Shown here piece after piece: positions 13,017 to 24,525 of a DNA stretch of 64,000 nt. The position numbers and the translations under genes are program-made. A model generated the notes under the pieces. It was given only the letters and a program-made list of their open reading frames with translations. It had not been told where the DNA came from and made no database searches. Source of the stretch: Hemibagrus wyckioides (lineage: Eukaryota > Chordata > Actinopteri > Siluriformes > Bagridae); contig NC_080715.1 of the NCBI RefSeq assembly GCF_019097595.1, positions 4,516,573 through 4,580,572 of the forward strand, read 5' to 3'. Every line of letters begins with the position of its first letter. Positions within the stretch are counted from its first letter, which is position 1.

Positions 13017-16013
13017 CAGAGAGAGTGTGTGAGAGCGCGAGTGAGAGAGAGTCAGACAGACAGACACAGACAGAAAGGGAGAAAAGGAGAGAGAGAGAGA
13101 GATTAAAGTATTTGATTACAGGAATGTGTATGAAGAGGTCAGTGTGGTGAATTTACCAGAGTCGGGTTGTTTTGTGGTAAAAGGCCGCAAGCTCTGCAGA
13201 ATAAAATGGCTCTGTGTGTGCGCTTGGCGATGTGTGATGCGACGGTGTGCTGCACTGCTGCAGCGATGTCCTGCACACAGGAGAGTAACTGCCCTGGCTC
13301 AACCCCTGCAGAAACACAGCATCAGTATCATGCCTGAGAACCTGCGCCTGAGATAAATAGAGGATAATTACCCTCCTGCTTCTCTTTCTTCTTTATAGCC
13401 ATGGTCACTTGGTTGCGAACACCAGCGAAGGAGAAGTTGCAGTCGTAGTGCTGACCCATGGGCGGTTTAAACTGGAACTGCAGACGATCTCCTTCCTTTG
13501 CTAAAACCTCGATGGCTTGTCCACCGCTGAGACCGTCACACTTCGGGTGCTTCAGCAGAGACAGACGTCTCGCTACCTGTGTTAAAAAAAAAAACCCAGA
13601 CAGACTGAACACACCAGAACCGCATGCTTCATTTCTGTACTGGTCAGAAGCTGATGATTCGTCGGCATTTCTATAGTAACAGGTCAATCACACATTTCTG
13701 TTTAGCATAGCCAAACAGAAAGTTTTAAAATGTGTGTGTGTGTGTTAGATTGCACCATTATTTTTATTATGCTATCGATGAGACTTTGTGACTGCTGTCG
13801 AGTTACTGATGGTTATTAGACTAAAACTCTTATATAACTTGTGGTTATATAAACATCGTACACTTCATTGCCAAAAGTATTGGGACACCCCTCCAAATCA
13901 TTGAGTTCAGGGGTTGGGCTCGGCCCCTTAGTTCCAGTGAAAGTGAACTCTTAATGCTTCAGCTTCATACCAAGACATTTTGGACAATTTCAGGCTTTAT
14001 GGGAACAGTTTGCAGATGACCCCTTCCTGTTCCAACATGACTGCACACCAGTGACCAAAGCAAGGTCCATAAAGACATGGATAAGCAAGTTTGGTGTGGA
14101 GGAACTTGACTGAAGTCCTGACCTTAACCCCATAGAACACCTTTGGGATGAATTAGAGCGGAGACTGTGAGCCAGACCTTCTCATCCAACATCAGTGCCT
14201 GACCTCACAAATGTGCTTCTAGAGGAATGGTCAAAAATTCCCATAAACACACTCCTAAACCTTGTGGAAAGCCTTCCCAGAGGAGGTGAAGCTGTTGTAG
14301 CTGCAAAGGGCGAGACAACTCCATATTACATTCATGTGCATGTAAAGGCAGGCGTCCAAAACTTTTGGCAATGTAGTGTAGCTTGAGTGCAGACATGTCT
14401 TAGCATTGTGACCGGTGTCACTGATACCTTATCCAGAGTGTCTCCTGGAGCCTCGTCTAGTGTTTGGCCTAACAGTAAGAAATCATCGATGCCCCTCGCC
14501 AGCGCCAGGAGAGAATGACCTCCCGACACAAGCAGCACCAGGAAGGGGAACTCCACGTGCTGGAGCATCCTGACAGTTAGAGCGTGGGCCTCCATGTGAT
14601 GGATGGGGATGAACGGCTTTTCGTGTTGTCTCACAAAACCTAGGCTGAAGTGTAAGCCAACACCCAAGCTCAGCGCCAGACCCGGTTTGACCGTCGTAGC
14701 CACAGCGTCGAGTTCACGTGCCGTCACGCCGCTCCTGTCCAGAGCCTCCTGCACCACTCTGCTAATGTTCTCTCGATGGAGGCGCTGGGCCACAGGCGGG
14801 ATGATGCCTCCTGCTCTGAGGGAGAAAGAGCACTGTTAAAACACAATCCTGAACAGGGAAAGTGGCTTAAAAGCTCACTAATAGATCACAGGAGAGAAAC
14901 ATGAGCCAGAACACAAACATCAGCAGTTTTCTTCTCGTTCCTGATACCTCACTAAACTAAACCCTGGTTTGAGATCGGATCAGACCGGATACTCTTTAGA
15001 AGTCTGATCTTTAATATCTGTGAATCTCCTCAGTTGTTATTACAGATTCAGATCCAAAAACAAGGTAGTGTATATCTTGACTGGCCTGCACAGAGTCCTG
15101 ACCTCATAGAACACCTTTGGGATGAATTAGAGTGGAGACTGCGAGCCAGACCTTCTCGTCCAACATCAGTGCCTGACCTCACAAATGCGCTTCTAGAGGA
15201 ATGGTGAAAATGGTCAGAAATTCCCATAAACACACTCCTAAACCTTGTGGAAAGCCTTCCCCGAAGAGTTGAAGCTGTTATAGCAGCAAAGAGCGGGACA
15301 ACTCCATATTACATTCATGTGCATGTAAAGGCAGACGTCCCAGTTTTGGTCTGGCTCACAGTCTTCACTCTAATTCATCCCAAAGGTGTTCTATGGGGTT
15401 GAGGTCAGGACTTTAGTCAAGTTCCTCCACACCAAACTCACTCATCCATGTCTTTATGGACCTTGCTTTGGTCACTGGTGTGCAGTCATGTTGGAACAGG
15501 AAGGGGTCATCCCCAAACTGTTCCCACAAAGAGCATGAAATTGTCCAAAATGTCTTGGTATGAAGTTGAAGCATTAAGAGTTTCTTTCACTGGAACTAAG
15601 GGGCCGAGCCCAACCCCTGAATTAAATGATTTGGAAGGGTGTTCCAAAACTTTTGGCAACAGAGTGCATGTCATGTGAAGGTCTCGAGTGATTTGGAGGT
15701 GAGTTATATTTAATATCTTTTTTAAAAACAGCATTAATTCGCCTCTCTGTAAGAGTGGACGCTGTGCATGAAAGGGTTAAAGTGCAAACGCGTGGAAATG
15801 AAGGCTTCTTTACTTCAAGTGCACTTCTTTCTGGGAGTGTAAAGACTCTCCGAGGATCGCCCCAGTCTCGTCCATCACAGCAGCTCCTGTCTCATCACAG
15901 CTCGTCTCGATGCCCAACACCACCCTGGCTCTGATCTCAGGAGCTTCTCTGCACGCTCGATATCTCATGAACGCGCATTTCACTGATCTGTCTAATGCTT
16001 TACGGGCAAACAT
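11905..16013 (-). CDS. OSGEPL1: OSGEPL1, mitochondrial tRNA N6-threonylcarbamoyladenosine synthase (Kae1/Qri7 family)
   Basis: Minus-strand exons in transcript order: 16013-15814, 14815-14428, 13576-13372, 13305-13157, 12691-12561, 12160-12089, 11989-11905. They total 1230 nt, or 409 aa; human is 414. The protein transfers threonylcarbamoyl to A37 of ANN-decoding mitochondrial tRNAs. ASKHA-fold landmarks are LGIETSCDETGA (residues 33-44), the metal-binding HMEAH (H140, H144), the SGGHSLL loop, VVSGGVASNEYI and the FCTDNGVMIAW signature near the end. The first 22 residues are basic with no acidic cluster, fitting a mitochondrial presequence. The ATG at 16013 is the first in frame and precedes that presequence. 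Two Tc1-like elements sit in introns 1 and 2, and a GA-rich array in intron 4. Convergent with ANKAR (111 bp between stops) and divergent from ADAT3. Confidence 0.95.
12717..13111. repeat. GA-rich array with about 90-bp higher-order units
   Basis: The tract lies in OSGEPL1 intron 4. Within the GA run, a longer unit containing GACAGGGATGTCAGATAGAC and AAAAAGATAGAGAGTGAGCG repeats three times (near 12746, 12836 and 12911). Simple GAGA and GACA follow to about 13111. The Ser/Leu-rich open frames across it are composition artefacts. Confidence 0.85.
13861..14378 (+). mobile_element. Tc1-like element, family A (deletion derivative), copy A1
   Basis: A TA-flanked element of about 520 bp in OSGEPL1 intron 2. 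Ends resemble CACTWTATTGCCAAAAGTWTT. It encodes only the C-terminal part of a Tc1 transposase: a second-aspartate region (FQHD-like), a degenerate [13 protein letters not shown] block with the third acidic residue, then [10 protein letters not shown]. The N-terminal DNA-binding domain and the first aspartate are absent. Frame breaks make it inactive. Confidence 0.85.
15068..15666. mobile_element. Tc1-like element, family A, head-to-head mosaic copy A2
   Basis: The first part (15068-15345) reads as the C-terminal transposase half on the plus strand. It then switches at about 15346 to the same element on the minus strand, from GGTCTGGCTCACAGTC to the outer end at 15666. It lies in OSGEPL1 intron 1. 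Confidence 0.75.
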
Positions 16014-16189
16014 ACTGCGAGCTGAACCGGATCACCTACTACACCTAAACTACACACTTGTTCCAATCATACCAATCAAAAATAATTGTACAAATCATCG
16101 TCCTGTCCTACATAAACGGCGATTTTACTACAAACACAAAAACTACGTTATAAACCCATCGCAAATGACCGCCGGATTTCACTATCAAG

Positions 16190-16420
16190 CCGTCCTTCAA
16201 ACTTTTCCCACCCGTATTCATACTATTCCCGCCCCCCTCGTCTGTGATTGGCTGCTAGCTCAAACTCAAAAAAAAGCGGATTTGGCGCGTTATACGGAAT
16301 GTAGCCAACCATTGCGCAGAATCCAGACAACACCAACCAATCAAAATACAGTACGCGGGCTCGGACGCAATACGAGTGGGAGTAAAAACGCCGACACGGA
16401 AAGTAGTTCCGATGCGCAAC
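16190..16420. promoter_or_regulatory. Probable divergent promoter of OSGEPL1 and ADAT3
   Basis: This is the most CpG-rich part of the 951-bp gap between the two start codons. It has CCAAT-type elements in both orientations (GTGATTGGCTGC near 16243, CAACCAATCAAAA near 16334), an E2F-like TTTGGCGCG near 16281, and GGAA cores in CACGGAAAGTAGTTCCG near 16395. No TATA box is obvious. The assignment is inferred from base composition and gene geometry; transcription starts cannot be read from the sequence. Confidence 0.45.
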
Positions 16421-16964
16421 AAAAACATTTGATGTTGTTCCGCTTAATAAAGGAGACTTTGTGCAATTAACTGATTGGTTTAAAATATTATAATTAGATA
16501 TGGTAAGTAAATATATTCAGAAGTTATTATTTTGATTATTATTTAGTATTTACCACGAGTTAATTCTTTCACAGAAAAGACTGGAACCTTGAATAGTGGA
16601 CGTTGTTTCTAGGGATTTGCAAAATACTGACGGACAACATTTGCACCGCAGGACCTTTTTCCTCTTAAACGTGGGATTTTTATTTTAAAAGAAAAACAAA
16701 AAAACAGTTTTTTTTAAATGTTATTTATCACCAGTATTTAAATTTGATCATTTTTTAATTTTCTAAACCTATTAAGTTTCCTCTCACGAGCCGCGGTTAG
16801 TCACGTGCTTAGCCCTACAAGCAGAATATGAATACAAGAGAAAGCAGAATTTTCTAGAATATTTCGTATGAAACTGTGAAAAGGGCTTCACAATGAAGAA
16901 CATGTGGCGTTAACATGCCACTGGACTGTGAGCTGTGTGCTTTAATTGAAAGTAAATGTTTAAA

Positions 16965-17981
16965 ATGGAGCCCGAGACTAAAAAGAGAAAAGGCATGGAG
17001 TCTGATCCAGACTCTTCTTGGCATGTGATTCCTGTCCTGTCCGATGAAATGTCTGAGGAGGTGACACTGCTGGACGCTTACGCCGTCCCGATCACTGATA
17101 AACGCCAAACCTCGCGTCTGGTCAAAGACCTGTCTGTGGTCCATCCTTTAGCGGATCTCCAGCATATTAAAAGAGTGAGAGCTTGCAAGGACAAGAGCAG
17201 TCCTCATGCGTTAGAAGTGATCGTGTGTCTCGTCAGTGACATCTCCATCAGCGCACAAACTCGGCGTCCAACTTTGACCGATCTCCTGACCTCGAAAGAC
17301 TTTAACCTCAAAGGCTTGGGAGAACCTTTCCTGGTCCGAATCCCAGCCCGAGCTCCTCTAACACGTCCGCAGTTCGAGCGAGCGAGCCTTCACTGGCCAA
17401 CATCCTTCCACGAGGACAAACAAGTCACGCTCGGTTTGACGGGACAGCTCTTCACGTCCAGCCAGCAAGCCAAAATCCAGGAATACATGACGGCCGCAGT
17501 GGAGGCTGCGAGGTCCGGACGCGAGGAAGGCATGGATGCTGTAGGTGCTGCGATCGTCGACCCCAAATCAGGACGGATCATCACCGTGGGTCACGATCTG
17601 ACCCGAGATCATCCACTTCACCACGCTGTGATGGTGTGTATCGACCTGGTGGCCTGGGCACAAGGAGGAGGAGTGTATCCCTACGGGAAACACCCAGCGT
17701 GCAGATACACCGTCTCGGACCCACTGATCTCGTCTGAGGAAAGCGCCCAGCCATACATCTGCACCGGGTACGAGCTCTATGTCACCAGAGAGCCCTGTGT
17801 GATGTGCGCCATGGCTCTCGTCCACTCCAGGATCAGCCGAGTTTTCTACGGAGCGAGTTCTCCGGACGGTGCTTTGGGCACCAAGTTTAAAATCCACTGC
17901 CAGAAAGGGCTGAATCATCACTTTGACGTTTATAAAGGAGTCATGAGGCAGACCTGCGAGGAACTGACTCTACTACACTGA
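16965..17981 (+). CDS. ADAT3: ADAT3, catalytically inactive subunit of tRNA adenosine deaminase
   Basis: Single-exon frame of 338 aa. ADAT3 pairs with ADAT2 to deaminate A34 to inosine in the tRNA wobble position. The N-terminal part (for example ITDKRQTSRLVKDL, SPHALEV and HWPTSFHEDKQVT) matches the ADAT3-specific substrate-binding region. The deaminase fold follows, with HAV at residues 220-222 in place of the catalytic HAE, the hallmark of ADAT3, and the zinc motif PCVMC at residues 277-281. An in-frame ATG at 16956 would add MFK. The ATG at 16965 was chosen because it has A at -3 and G at +4 and because vertebrate ADAT3 begins with MEP. The gene lies head-to-head with OSGEPL1. ATTAAA at 18053-18058 is a possible poly(A) signal. 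It could have a 5' non-coding exon: a GTAAGT donor is at 16503. Confidence 0.95.
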   Translation: MEPETKKRKGMESDPDSSWHVIPVLSDEMSEEVTLLDAYAVPITDKRQTSRLVKDLSVVHPLADLQHIKRVRACKDKSSPHALEVIVCLVSDISISAQTRRPTLTDLLTSKDFNLKGLGEPFLVRIPARAPLTRPQFERASLHWPTSFHEDKQVTLGLTGQLFTSSQQAKIQEYMTAAVEAARSGREEGMDAVGAAIVDPKSGRIITVGHDLTRDHPLHHAVMVCIDLVAWAQGGGVYPYGKHPACRYTVSDPLISSEESAQPYICTGYELYVTREPCVMCAMALVHSRISRVFYGASSPDGALGTKFKIHCQKGLNHHFDVYKGVMRQTCEELTLLH

Positions 17982-18059
17982 CTCCTTTCCTCAACACTGA
18001 TTTTAATTAATGGATTTTTTCTTTTTCCATTTTAAATTTTATTTGGTTCTTAATTAAAG

Positions 18060-19060
18060 ATATTTTCATATGATTTTGGTAAAGCTTGCCTCTTTAACAC
18101 ATTTAATCTTAAAAAAAAAATCATTAAATAATTATATTTAAATTAATATAAAAATAAATAAAGGTTTTATCTTCGATAAATATAAAACAAAATATAATTT
18201 AGTCTTTATGCAAATATTCTCTGCACAGGGAAAAAAAAAATCATATTTATTATAATTTAATATTTAAAAATATTTTCCACACTGAATCTCAGGTACTGAA
18301 TCATTTATTATTTTATATAAATAAATAATACTTTAAAAAATTTATTTATTTTTGGTAATTTGAGTATAAACCTTTCAGTGATTCCTGCTGAACCGTTTGT
18401 TTCCCGAAGTTTTGGTGTTTAAAGACTTTGACCAGATCAACCTGAGTGTTTTAAAAACAGACGGAAAGAAGAAATAATTACAAAAGAGCGTGAGAAAGAG
18501 TCCATGCATTAATAGGAAATTGTAGCTGTAAGAGAAACAAAATACCAGAAAAGCAAAAAGTAAGAAAAAAAGGAGAGAAAGAAAGATAATTAAAGATAAA
18601 AAGAATTGTGGGGGGAAAATGAGAGACAGAAAGAGACTGGAAAAACAAAATGACCCTGAAAAATACAGAAAAGAAAAAGAATTTTAAAAAAGAGAAGGAT
18701 AAAAAAAAAGAGAAAGATGAATTAAGACAGGAAAATGTGAAAAAAGAAGAAAAGGGGTGAGAGGAAAAAGACTAGAATTAAAGAAAGAAAGTGTAGAAGG
18801 AGAAGAAAGATGAATAAAGCTATAGGTATAAAGGCAATATTTAAAATGTAAAAGGAGAGAGAAACAAAAAATAAATAAATAAATAAATCAAGGATGGGAA
18901 GAAAGAGGAAAAGGAGGGAAGAAAAAAAATAATCAAGAAAAAACAGGGATAAAGAAATGAAAGAAAAGAATAAAGAAAAAAAGAGAAAGACCAGCAAGTG
19001 AGAGTGTGAAAGAGAGAGAAAGAGAGGGTGAGAGAGAGGGAGTGAGAGAGCTTCTGAGTG
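18060..19060. other. AT-rich then purine-rich spacer between ADAT3 and ORMDL1
   Basis: From 18060 to about 18360 the sequence is almost only A and T. From about 18460 to 19060 the plus strand is a long AAAGAA/GAGAAA-type polypurine tract, which yields spurious Phe/Leu/Ser-rich frames on the minus strand. No gene was recognised. A family D repeat end (GATTGGTCAGAAGGTGG) is near 19241. Confidence 0.7.
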
Positions 19061-19559
19061 TGTTGTTCTGTGTGTTATGGGTTTGAAGCAAAGCTGCTGA
19101 TTGGTCAGTAATAAAACCCACTGTGACATCACAAGTAGTCACAGTTTTAATGCTCGGTTTGTTTTTGTTGATGTTCCACGAGTGAATACACACTTGTGTA
19201 CTGTAGAGTGACATCACAATGCGGTCAGATCCTGGATTCTGATTGGTCAGAAGGTGGTGGTGATGAGTTTTTTATAATAATGTTGATGAATATAGAGTAA
19301 TGGACATTTCATACACACACAAACAGAAAATATCAGATTTATTTGTTTGCTCCTTCAACAAAAACAAATATAGTTGGTGAAGAAACCACCGCTGGATTGG
19401 GTGTTGTGTTGTTGCCATGGTAACACCCAGTCTGTAGTAAGCATAGTACCGTTTCAGTGTAATGAACACAGAACTTATCTTTTTTTTTTTTTCTTTTTTT
19501 TTTTGCTTAAAAAAATTGTATAAAAGTATTAAAGGAAAGAAGAATAAAAACACTTCAGG

Positions 19560-19710
19560 GTGGTGGAAGAGAAAGAGAGAGAGAGAGAGACACACAGACA
19601 CATTCAGATGGAGACAGACAGAGAGAGACACTCAGAGAAAGAGAGAGAGACACTCAGAGAAAGAGAGAGAGACACTCAGAGAAAGAGAGAGAGACACTCA
19701 GACAGAGAGA
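19560..19710. repeat. GA-rich minisatellite with a GAGACACTCAGAGAAAGA unit
   Basis: A GAGAGA run is followed by about four copies of an about 24-bp unit containing GAGACACTCAGAGAAAG between 19620 and 19710. It lies near or beyond the end of the predicted ORMDL1 3' UTR. Another (GA)n run is at 20334-20372. Confidence 0.85.
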
Positions 19711-19984
19711 GAGCACAAATCAGCCTTTATTAGACACAGGGTTTGTTTGAGCTCCAGTTAATACCATGAATAAACAGAGCCTCTCTGCTCCTGAAGAGAT
19801 TCACAGTTACTCCTAATAAATGAGCAGACCGACTGGAACGAGTACATAAACATCCTCAGACTCGATCAGTAAACACTAAAACCTTGTTAATGCACGCTTG
19901 CTTCTTCTTCTTCTTTTTTTTGCATAAACCTATCAAAATACTTCATCTAACAAACGATTTCTGCAAAAAAAAATCATGCAAGTC

Positions 19985-19990
19985 TTTATT
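19985..19990 (-). terminator. Candidate ORMDL1 poly(A) signal
   Basis: AATAAA on the minus strand, about 410 bp downstream of the ORMDL1 stop codon. A second AATAAA lies at 19730-19725. Hexamer evidence only. Confidence 0.35.
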
Positions 19991-20333
19991 GTTTACCCCC
20001 CCCTTCTTTTTCTAAAGACCAACACTGAAAAGACGACATGATCCGACTCTTATAAAGAATCGTTTTTGTTTGCTTTTAAAACCTTTAGAAATCAAAAAGG
20101 AAAAAAAAGCCTCAAGTTAGTGCGCACCTACAAACAAATCCAAACGAAACGAACGAAACCAACACCGCCTCAGCTGTGAAACCCGGGCCAGCCCAGATCC
20201 ATGAGGGAGCCGAAAGAAAAGGAATTAAATATTTATGTCTTTAAGTTAATGCTTGAGGCGTCATCACGTCCGCCCCGAGGTGCATCTAGGCAAAGACAGA
20301 CACTTAATTATACTCTGTACAAAACTGCAAACT

Positions 20334-20376
<43 letters not shown>

Positions 20377-20402
20377 TTCTCAGCGTCCTTCCCTCTGGAT
20401 GA

Positions 20403-23400
20403 TTAATACTTGTTGATTCCGAAGAGCCGGACTCCGTGGAGCTGGGGCAGTTTGGGGATGAGGACACTCAGAAGGGACGCGGTGTTTATCACAAAGTGAG
20501 CCGTGTCGTACTTGGTGTAGAAGCTCGTCAGGAAATATCTGAAAGAGGTGAAAGGTTAGAGGTTAGAGTCAGGCTGTGTGTGTAGGATGTGCTGGTGTGT
20601 GTTAGGTACGGTGGCCGAGAAGTGCAAAACAAAAATAACAAATCTGAAAAAAGTAAAATAAAATAAATAAATAAATAAATAAAACTATAAAAAGGTAGGT
20701 ATAGTTTATGAATGGAATTCTTCCCTCTGATTGGATGAGACATGTGTCGCTCACTATCTACAGGAAGTCCAGCAGGCTGCAGCAGTAGGAAGTGTATGAA
20801 CACAGCTCTGCTCTTATAGCACTCTTTACATCCTTTAATCTAAAATAGTTTAGTCTCTGAAACATTCCTGCATTCTTCTGGTGTTTTTAGAGATCATTAA
20901 CTAATCTTTACACCATAATACACTATGAGTATATCCAAAATCACGCCATATGAACACCCTTTCTTAAAATAGTGCTGAATGAACTCCATTTTCTTATAAA
21001 CATAAATGTTTGTTATTTTCTTTAAAAGATTTAAAGTTGCACTATTGAAAAAAATTGTTTAAAGTGTAGGCAGGACTCCACACATGTACAAGAAATAATG
21101 TTCCATACACAATTTCCTACTTCCTGCATATCTTGAGTGATAGATGTCTCGTCCAATCAGTGGTAAGAATTCCATTCGCAAACTACACCTACCTTTTCCG
21201 CTCTGTCTGAATCGTCCTTGTGTTTTCGAATCAGTTATTGTGTCTTGTACTTCTTGGCCACTGTAGTTCTGCTGTCATGAGATGAACATGGAGAAACCAC
21301 TTTCGAAACCATGGAGACGGAGATTGGGCTGCAGACTGAAACTAAACATCTAAACATTCTTTGTGTTGAAACTACACAATATTGGCAAAAGATTTGGGAC
21401 GTCTGCCTTTACATGCACATGAATGTAATATGGAGTTGTCCCGCCCTTTGCAGCTATAACAGCTTCAACTCCTCTGGGAAGACTTTCCACAAGGTTTAGG
21501 AGTGTGTTTATGGGAATTTTTGACCATTCCTCTAGAAGCGCATTTGTGAGGTCAGGCACTGATGTTGGATGAGAAGGTCTGGCTCACAGTCAAAGGTGTT
21601 CTGTGGGGTTGAGGTCAGGACTCTGTGCAGGCCAGTCAAGTTCCTCCACACCAAACTCACTCATCCATGTCTTTATGGACCTTGCTTTGGTCACTGGTGT
21701 GCAGTCATGTTGGAACAGGAAGGGGTCATCCCCAAACTGTTCCCACAAAGCATGAAATTGTCCAAAATGTCTTGGTATGAAGCTGAAGCATTAAGAGTTC
21801 CTTTCACTGGAACTACAGGGCCGAGCCCGACACCTGAACTCAATGGTTTGAAGGGGTGTCCCGAAACTTTTGGGAATATAGAGTAAAATGAATGTCCTGG
21901 TTACGAAACTGGACTTTTTCTGTTCGTTTTGTGCTCCCATTTTTCTCTGCACTTTACCTTTTATGGAGTTTTGGGGGGCACAATGCAAATGAGCAGATGA
22001 TCAACACAGACATGAGTATGAAGAAAAAGAAATCTTTGTTTCTGCAGAATCTGATGCACCTTGTCACTTATAAGGTAGAAATCTGAGAGAAAACAAAACT
22101 GTTTTGAAAAATAAAAATGTTTAAAAAAAAGACAACGCACAAATACGTACAAAATGATGGGTGAAATTGTGAAGAACTTTCTGGACGATGTGAACTGTAC
22201 GCCGTAATCCAGCTGTTCCCAGTGTGTGAGGAGTCTGGCTTTGCCCTGGTCTGGAGTCTCGAATGGTGTCCCTTTTACCGCGTGCATGAACACATACATT
22301 CCCTGAAAGAGATAACATGGAAACATGGAACATCAGAGATCTCACACTACTATTTTAATAGTTTTCTTTTAGTACTTCAGAATCTTTCAACTCTGACAAC
22401 AGCAGCAGATATATACATTTACATTACTGGACAGACGCCTTTATCCAGAGCAACGCACTTTTTTGTGGGGTGGTGTTACACTATATTGGCAAAAGTTTTA
22501 GGACACCCCTCCGAATCATTAAATAAAGGTGTTGTTTTTCAGGGGTTGGACTCGGCCCCTTAGTTCCAGTGAAAGGAACTCTTAAGCTTCAGCTTCATAC
22601 CAAGACATTTTGGACAATTTCATGCTCCCAACTTTGTGGGAACAGTTTGGGGATGACCCCTTCCTGTTCCAACATGACTGCACACCAGTGACCAAAGCAA
22701 GGTCCATAAAGACATGGATGAGTGAGTTTGGTGTGGAGGAACTTGACTGGCCTGCACAGAGTCCTGACCTCAACCCCATAGAACACCTTTGGGATGAATT
22801 AGAGTGGAGACTGTTCCCACAAAGTTGGGAGCATGAAATTGTCCAAAATGTCTTGGTATGAAGCTGAAGCTTAAGAGTTCCTTTCACTGGAACTAAGGGG
22901 CTGAGCCCAAACCCTGAATTCAAGGATTTGGAGGGGTGTCCCAAAACTTTTGGCAATATAATTTAGCTCAAGTGGTTAAGACTCTGGGTTGTTGATCGGA
23001 AGATCAGAGTTCAACCCTCAGCACTGCTAAGCTGCCAGCGTTGGGACCTTTAAGCAAACCCTCTCTGCTCCAGGAGGCACTGTATCATGGCTGACCCTGC
23101 GCACTGACCCAGACACTCCAACGTACATGTGACAAAGGCTACTTCTTAATCAAATCCACACAAGATATACAAGCTCCTTCACTTTAACTCTCAGTAAGAA
23201 CTGAATGGACATTGAATGGGTTCTCTCTCATTTCAGGTCTCTTGGCTTAGCTCCGCCCCTTTGCCTTGACAGGGAACTCACAGGGGGGTAACAGACTGCT
23301 TCAAGAAAACAGGATTGTTACATGAAGATAAAAATGGCAGGAAACTCGGCTGCCCGCCTGCGTCACACCGACGTCTCGCCTCTTTGTTGGTGTGGGAGTC

Positions 23401-23653
23401 AGGATGCACCGATTGTTCAGAGAGAAAATGCTGTGGAATAAAATATCATTAAAAAAACAGTAAAACATGGAGGACTTACCAAGTTGTGAATAACGTTGGT
23501 GAGAGTCCACACCACGGGAACGCTGAAGAACGGAATGCTCAGGAGCACAATATGAAGCATTCCCACGCCGAGCGCGTACGTCAGCCAGATCCCCCGACTG
23601 TTCATGACACGAGTGTTGGGGTTCCCCTCGCTGTGGGCTACACCAACATTCAT
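20403..23653 (-). CDS. ORMDL1: ORMDL1, regulator of serine palmitoyltransferase
   Basis: Minus-strand coding exons in order: 23653-23480, 22302-22151, 20538-20403. They total 462 nt, or 153 aa, the exact length of vertebrate ORMDLs. It is an ER multi-pass membrane protein that binds serine palmitoyltransferase and holds back sphingolipid synthesis when ceramide is high. Visible landmarks are MNVGVAHSE at the N-terminus, [11 protein letters not shown], the first hydrophobic segment ([20 protein letters not shown]), the conserved [20 protein letters not shown] loop, and the C-terminal [11 protein letters not shown]. Splice sites give phases 0 and 2. ORMDL1 rather than ORMDL2 or 3 is chosen because it neighbours PMS1, as in tetrapods; sequence alone separates the paralogues poorly. 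A 5' non-coding exon probably lies near 28745-28850. Confidence 0.94.
21375..21883 (-). mobile_element. Tc1-like element, family A, copy A3
   Basis: A minus-strand copy in ORMDL1 intron 2 with TA flanks, starting CACAATATTGGCAAAAG. It carries only the C-terminal transposase region ([15 protein letters not shown] and the DELE-containing block are recognisable) and has frame breaks. Confidence 0.85.
22413..22466. repeat. Short dispersed fish repeat fragment
   Basis: It contains GACAGACGCCTTTATCCAGA preceded by ACATTTACATTACTGG, matching the very common fish motif of the form GGCAGACGCYCTTATCCAGAGC. It is only a fragment; class not assigned. Confidence 0.55.
22479..22963. mobile_element. Tc1-like element, family A, palindromic copy A4
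   Basis: It starts CACTATATTGGCAAAAG on the plus strand and runs into the transposase block [13 protein letters not shown]. At about 22811 it continues as the reverse complement of its own left end, closing with CCAAAACTTTTGGCAATATA. The two outer arms of about 150 bp are inverted copies of each other. It lies in ORMDL1 intron 1. Confidence 0.8.
22966..23150 (+). repeat. tRNA-derived SINE
   Basis: The head contains an A-box-like TAGCTCAAGTGG and a B-box-like AGTTCAACCC, followed by AGCACTGCTAAGCTGCCAGC and a tail with ACATGTGACAAAGGC. Related copies are on the minus strand at 45961-46190 and 48365-48612. It is not a functional tRNA, because there is no complete cloverleaf. Confidence 0.65.
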
Positions 23654-23734
23654 CCTGACCTCCTGAGGAACACCACCAGCAGGTTAATACACAACATCTA
23701 AAAAGAGAAACATCACTGCACGACTGTGTAGAAT

Positions 23735-24000
23735 TCTGCACTCTGATTGGTCAGAAGGTGTGGATTAGTTCTCTGCAAGAGCCGCGCAGGTTTACATTAA
23801 TATACACTCGCTCGGACGCACGATCGTCTCTATAGCAACAGTTCAAAGCCTTTTCCGCAGAGACAATCCTCGTAATCTAATAAACATTTTAAAAAGACAT
23901 TTAAGTATTTACTGGAAGGATTCTCCAGTGTCAAGCTTTCAGACAAAGGAGTTTATGCTTCTTTGCTGTTTCTCAGGAACATGATGAATCATTAACTTTC
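23735..24000 (-). repeat. Family D MITE-like repeat, inverted copy
   Basis: It starts with CTGATTGGTCAGAAGGTG and carries the complement of the GACACTGGAGA motif near 23925 and of the GCAAAGAAG motif near 23960. It lies just upstream of the first ORMDL1 coding exon, in the inferred 5' intron. Confidence 0.5.
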
Positions 24001-24006
24001 TAAGTA

Positions 24007-24525
<519 letters not shown>

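Noticed and set aside
15910..16470. Plus-strand open frame of 186 aa
   Set aside because: It overlaps OSGEPL1 exon 1 antisense and runs through the promoter region. It has no recognisable domain.
16956..16964. Earlier ATG as ADAT3 start
   Set aside because: It would add only MFK, has a weaker context, and vertebrate ADAT3 proteins begin at the MEP position.
18722..19217. Leu/Phe/Ser-rich minus-strand frames
   Set aside because: Low-complexity translation of a polypurine tract.
22966..23040. Functional tRNA gene
   Set aside because: The A-box and B-box-like motifs belong to a SINE head; there is no complete acceptor stem, and the tail is shared by other SINE copies.
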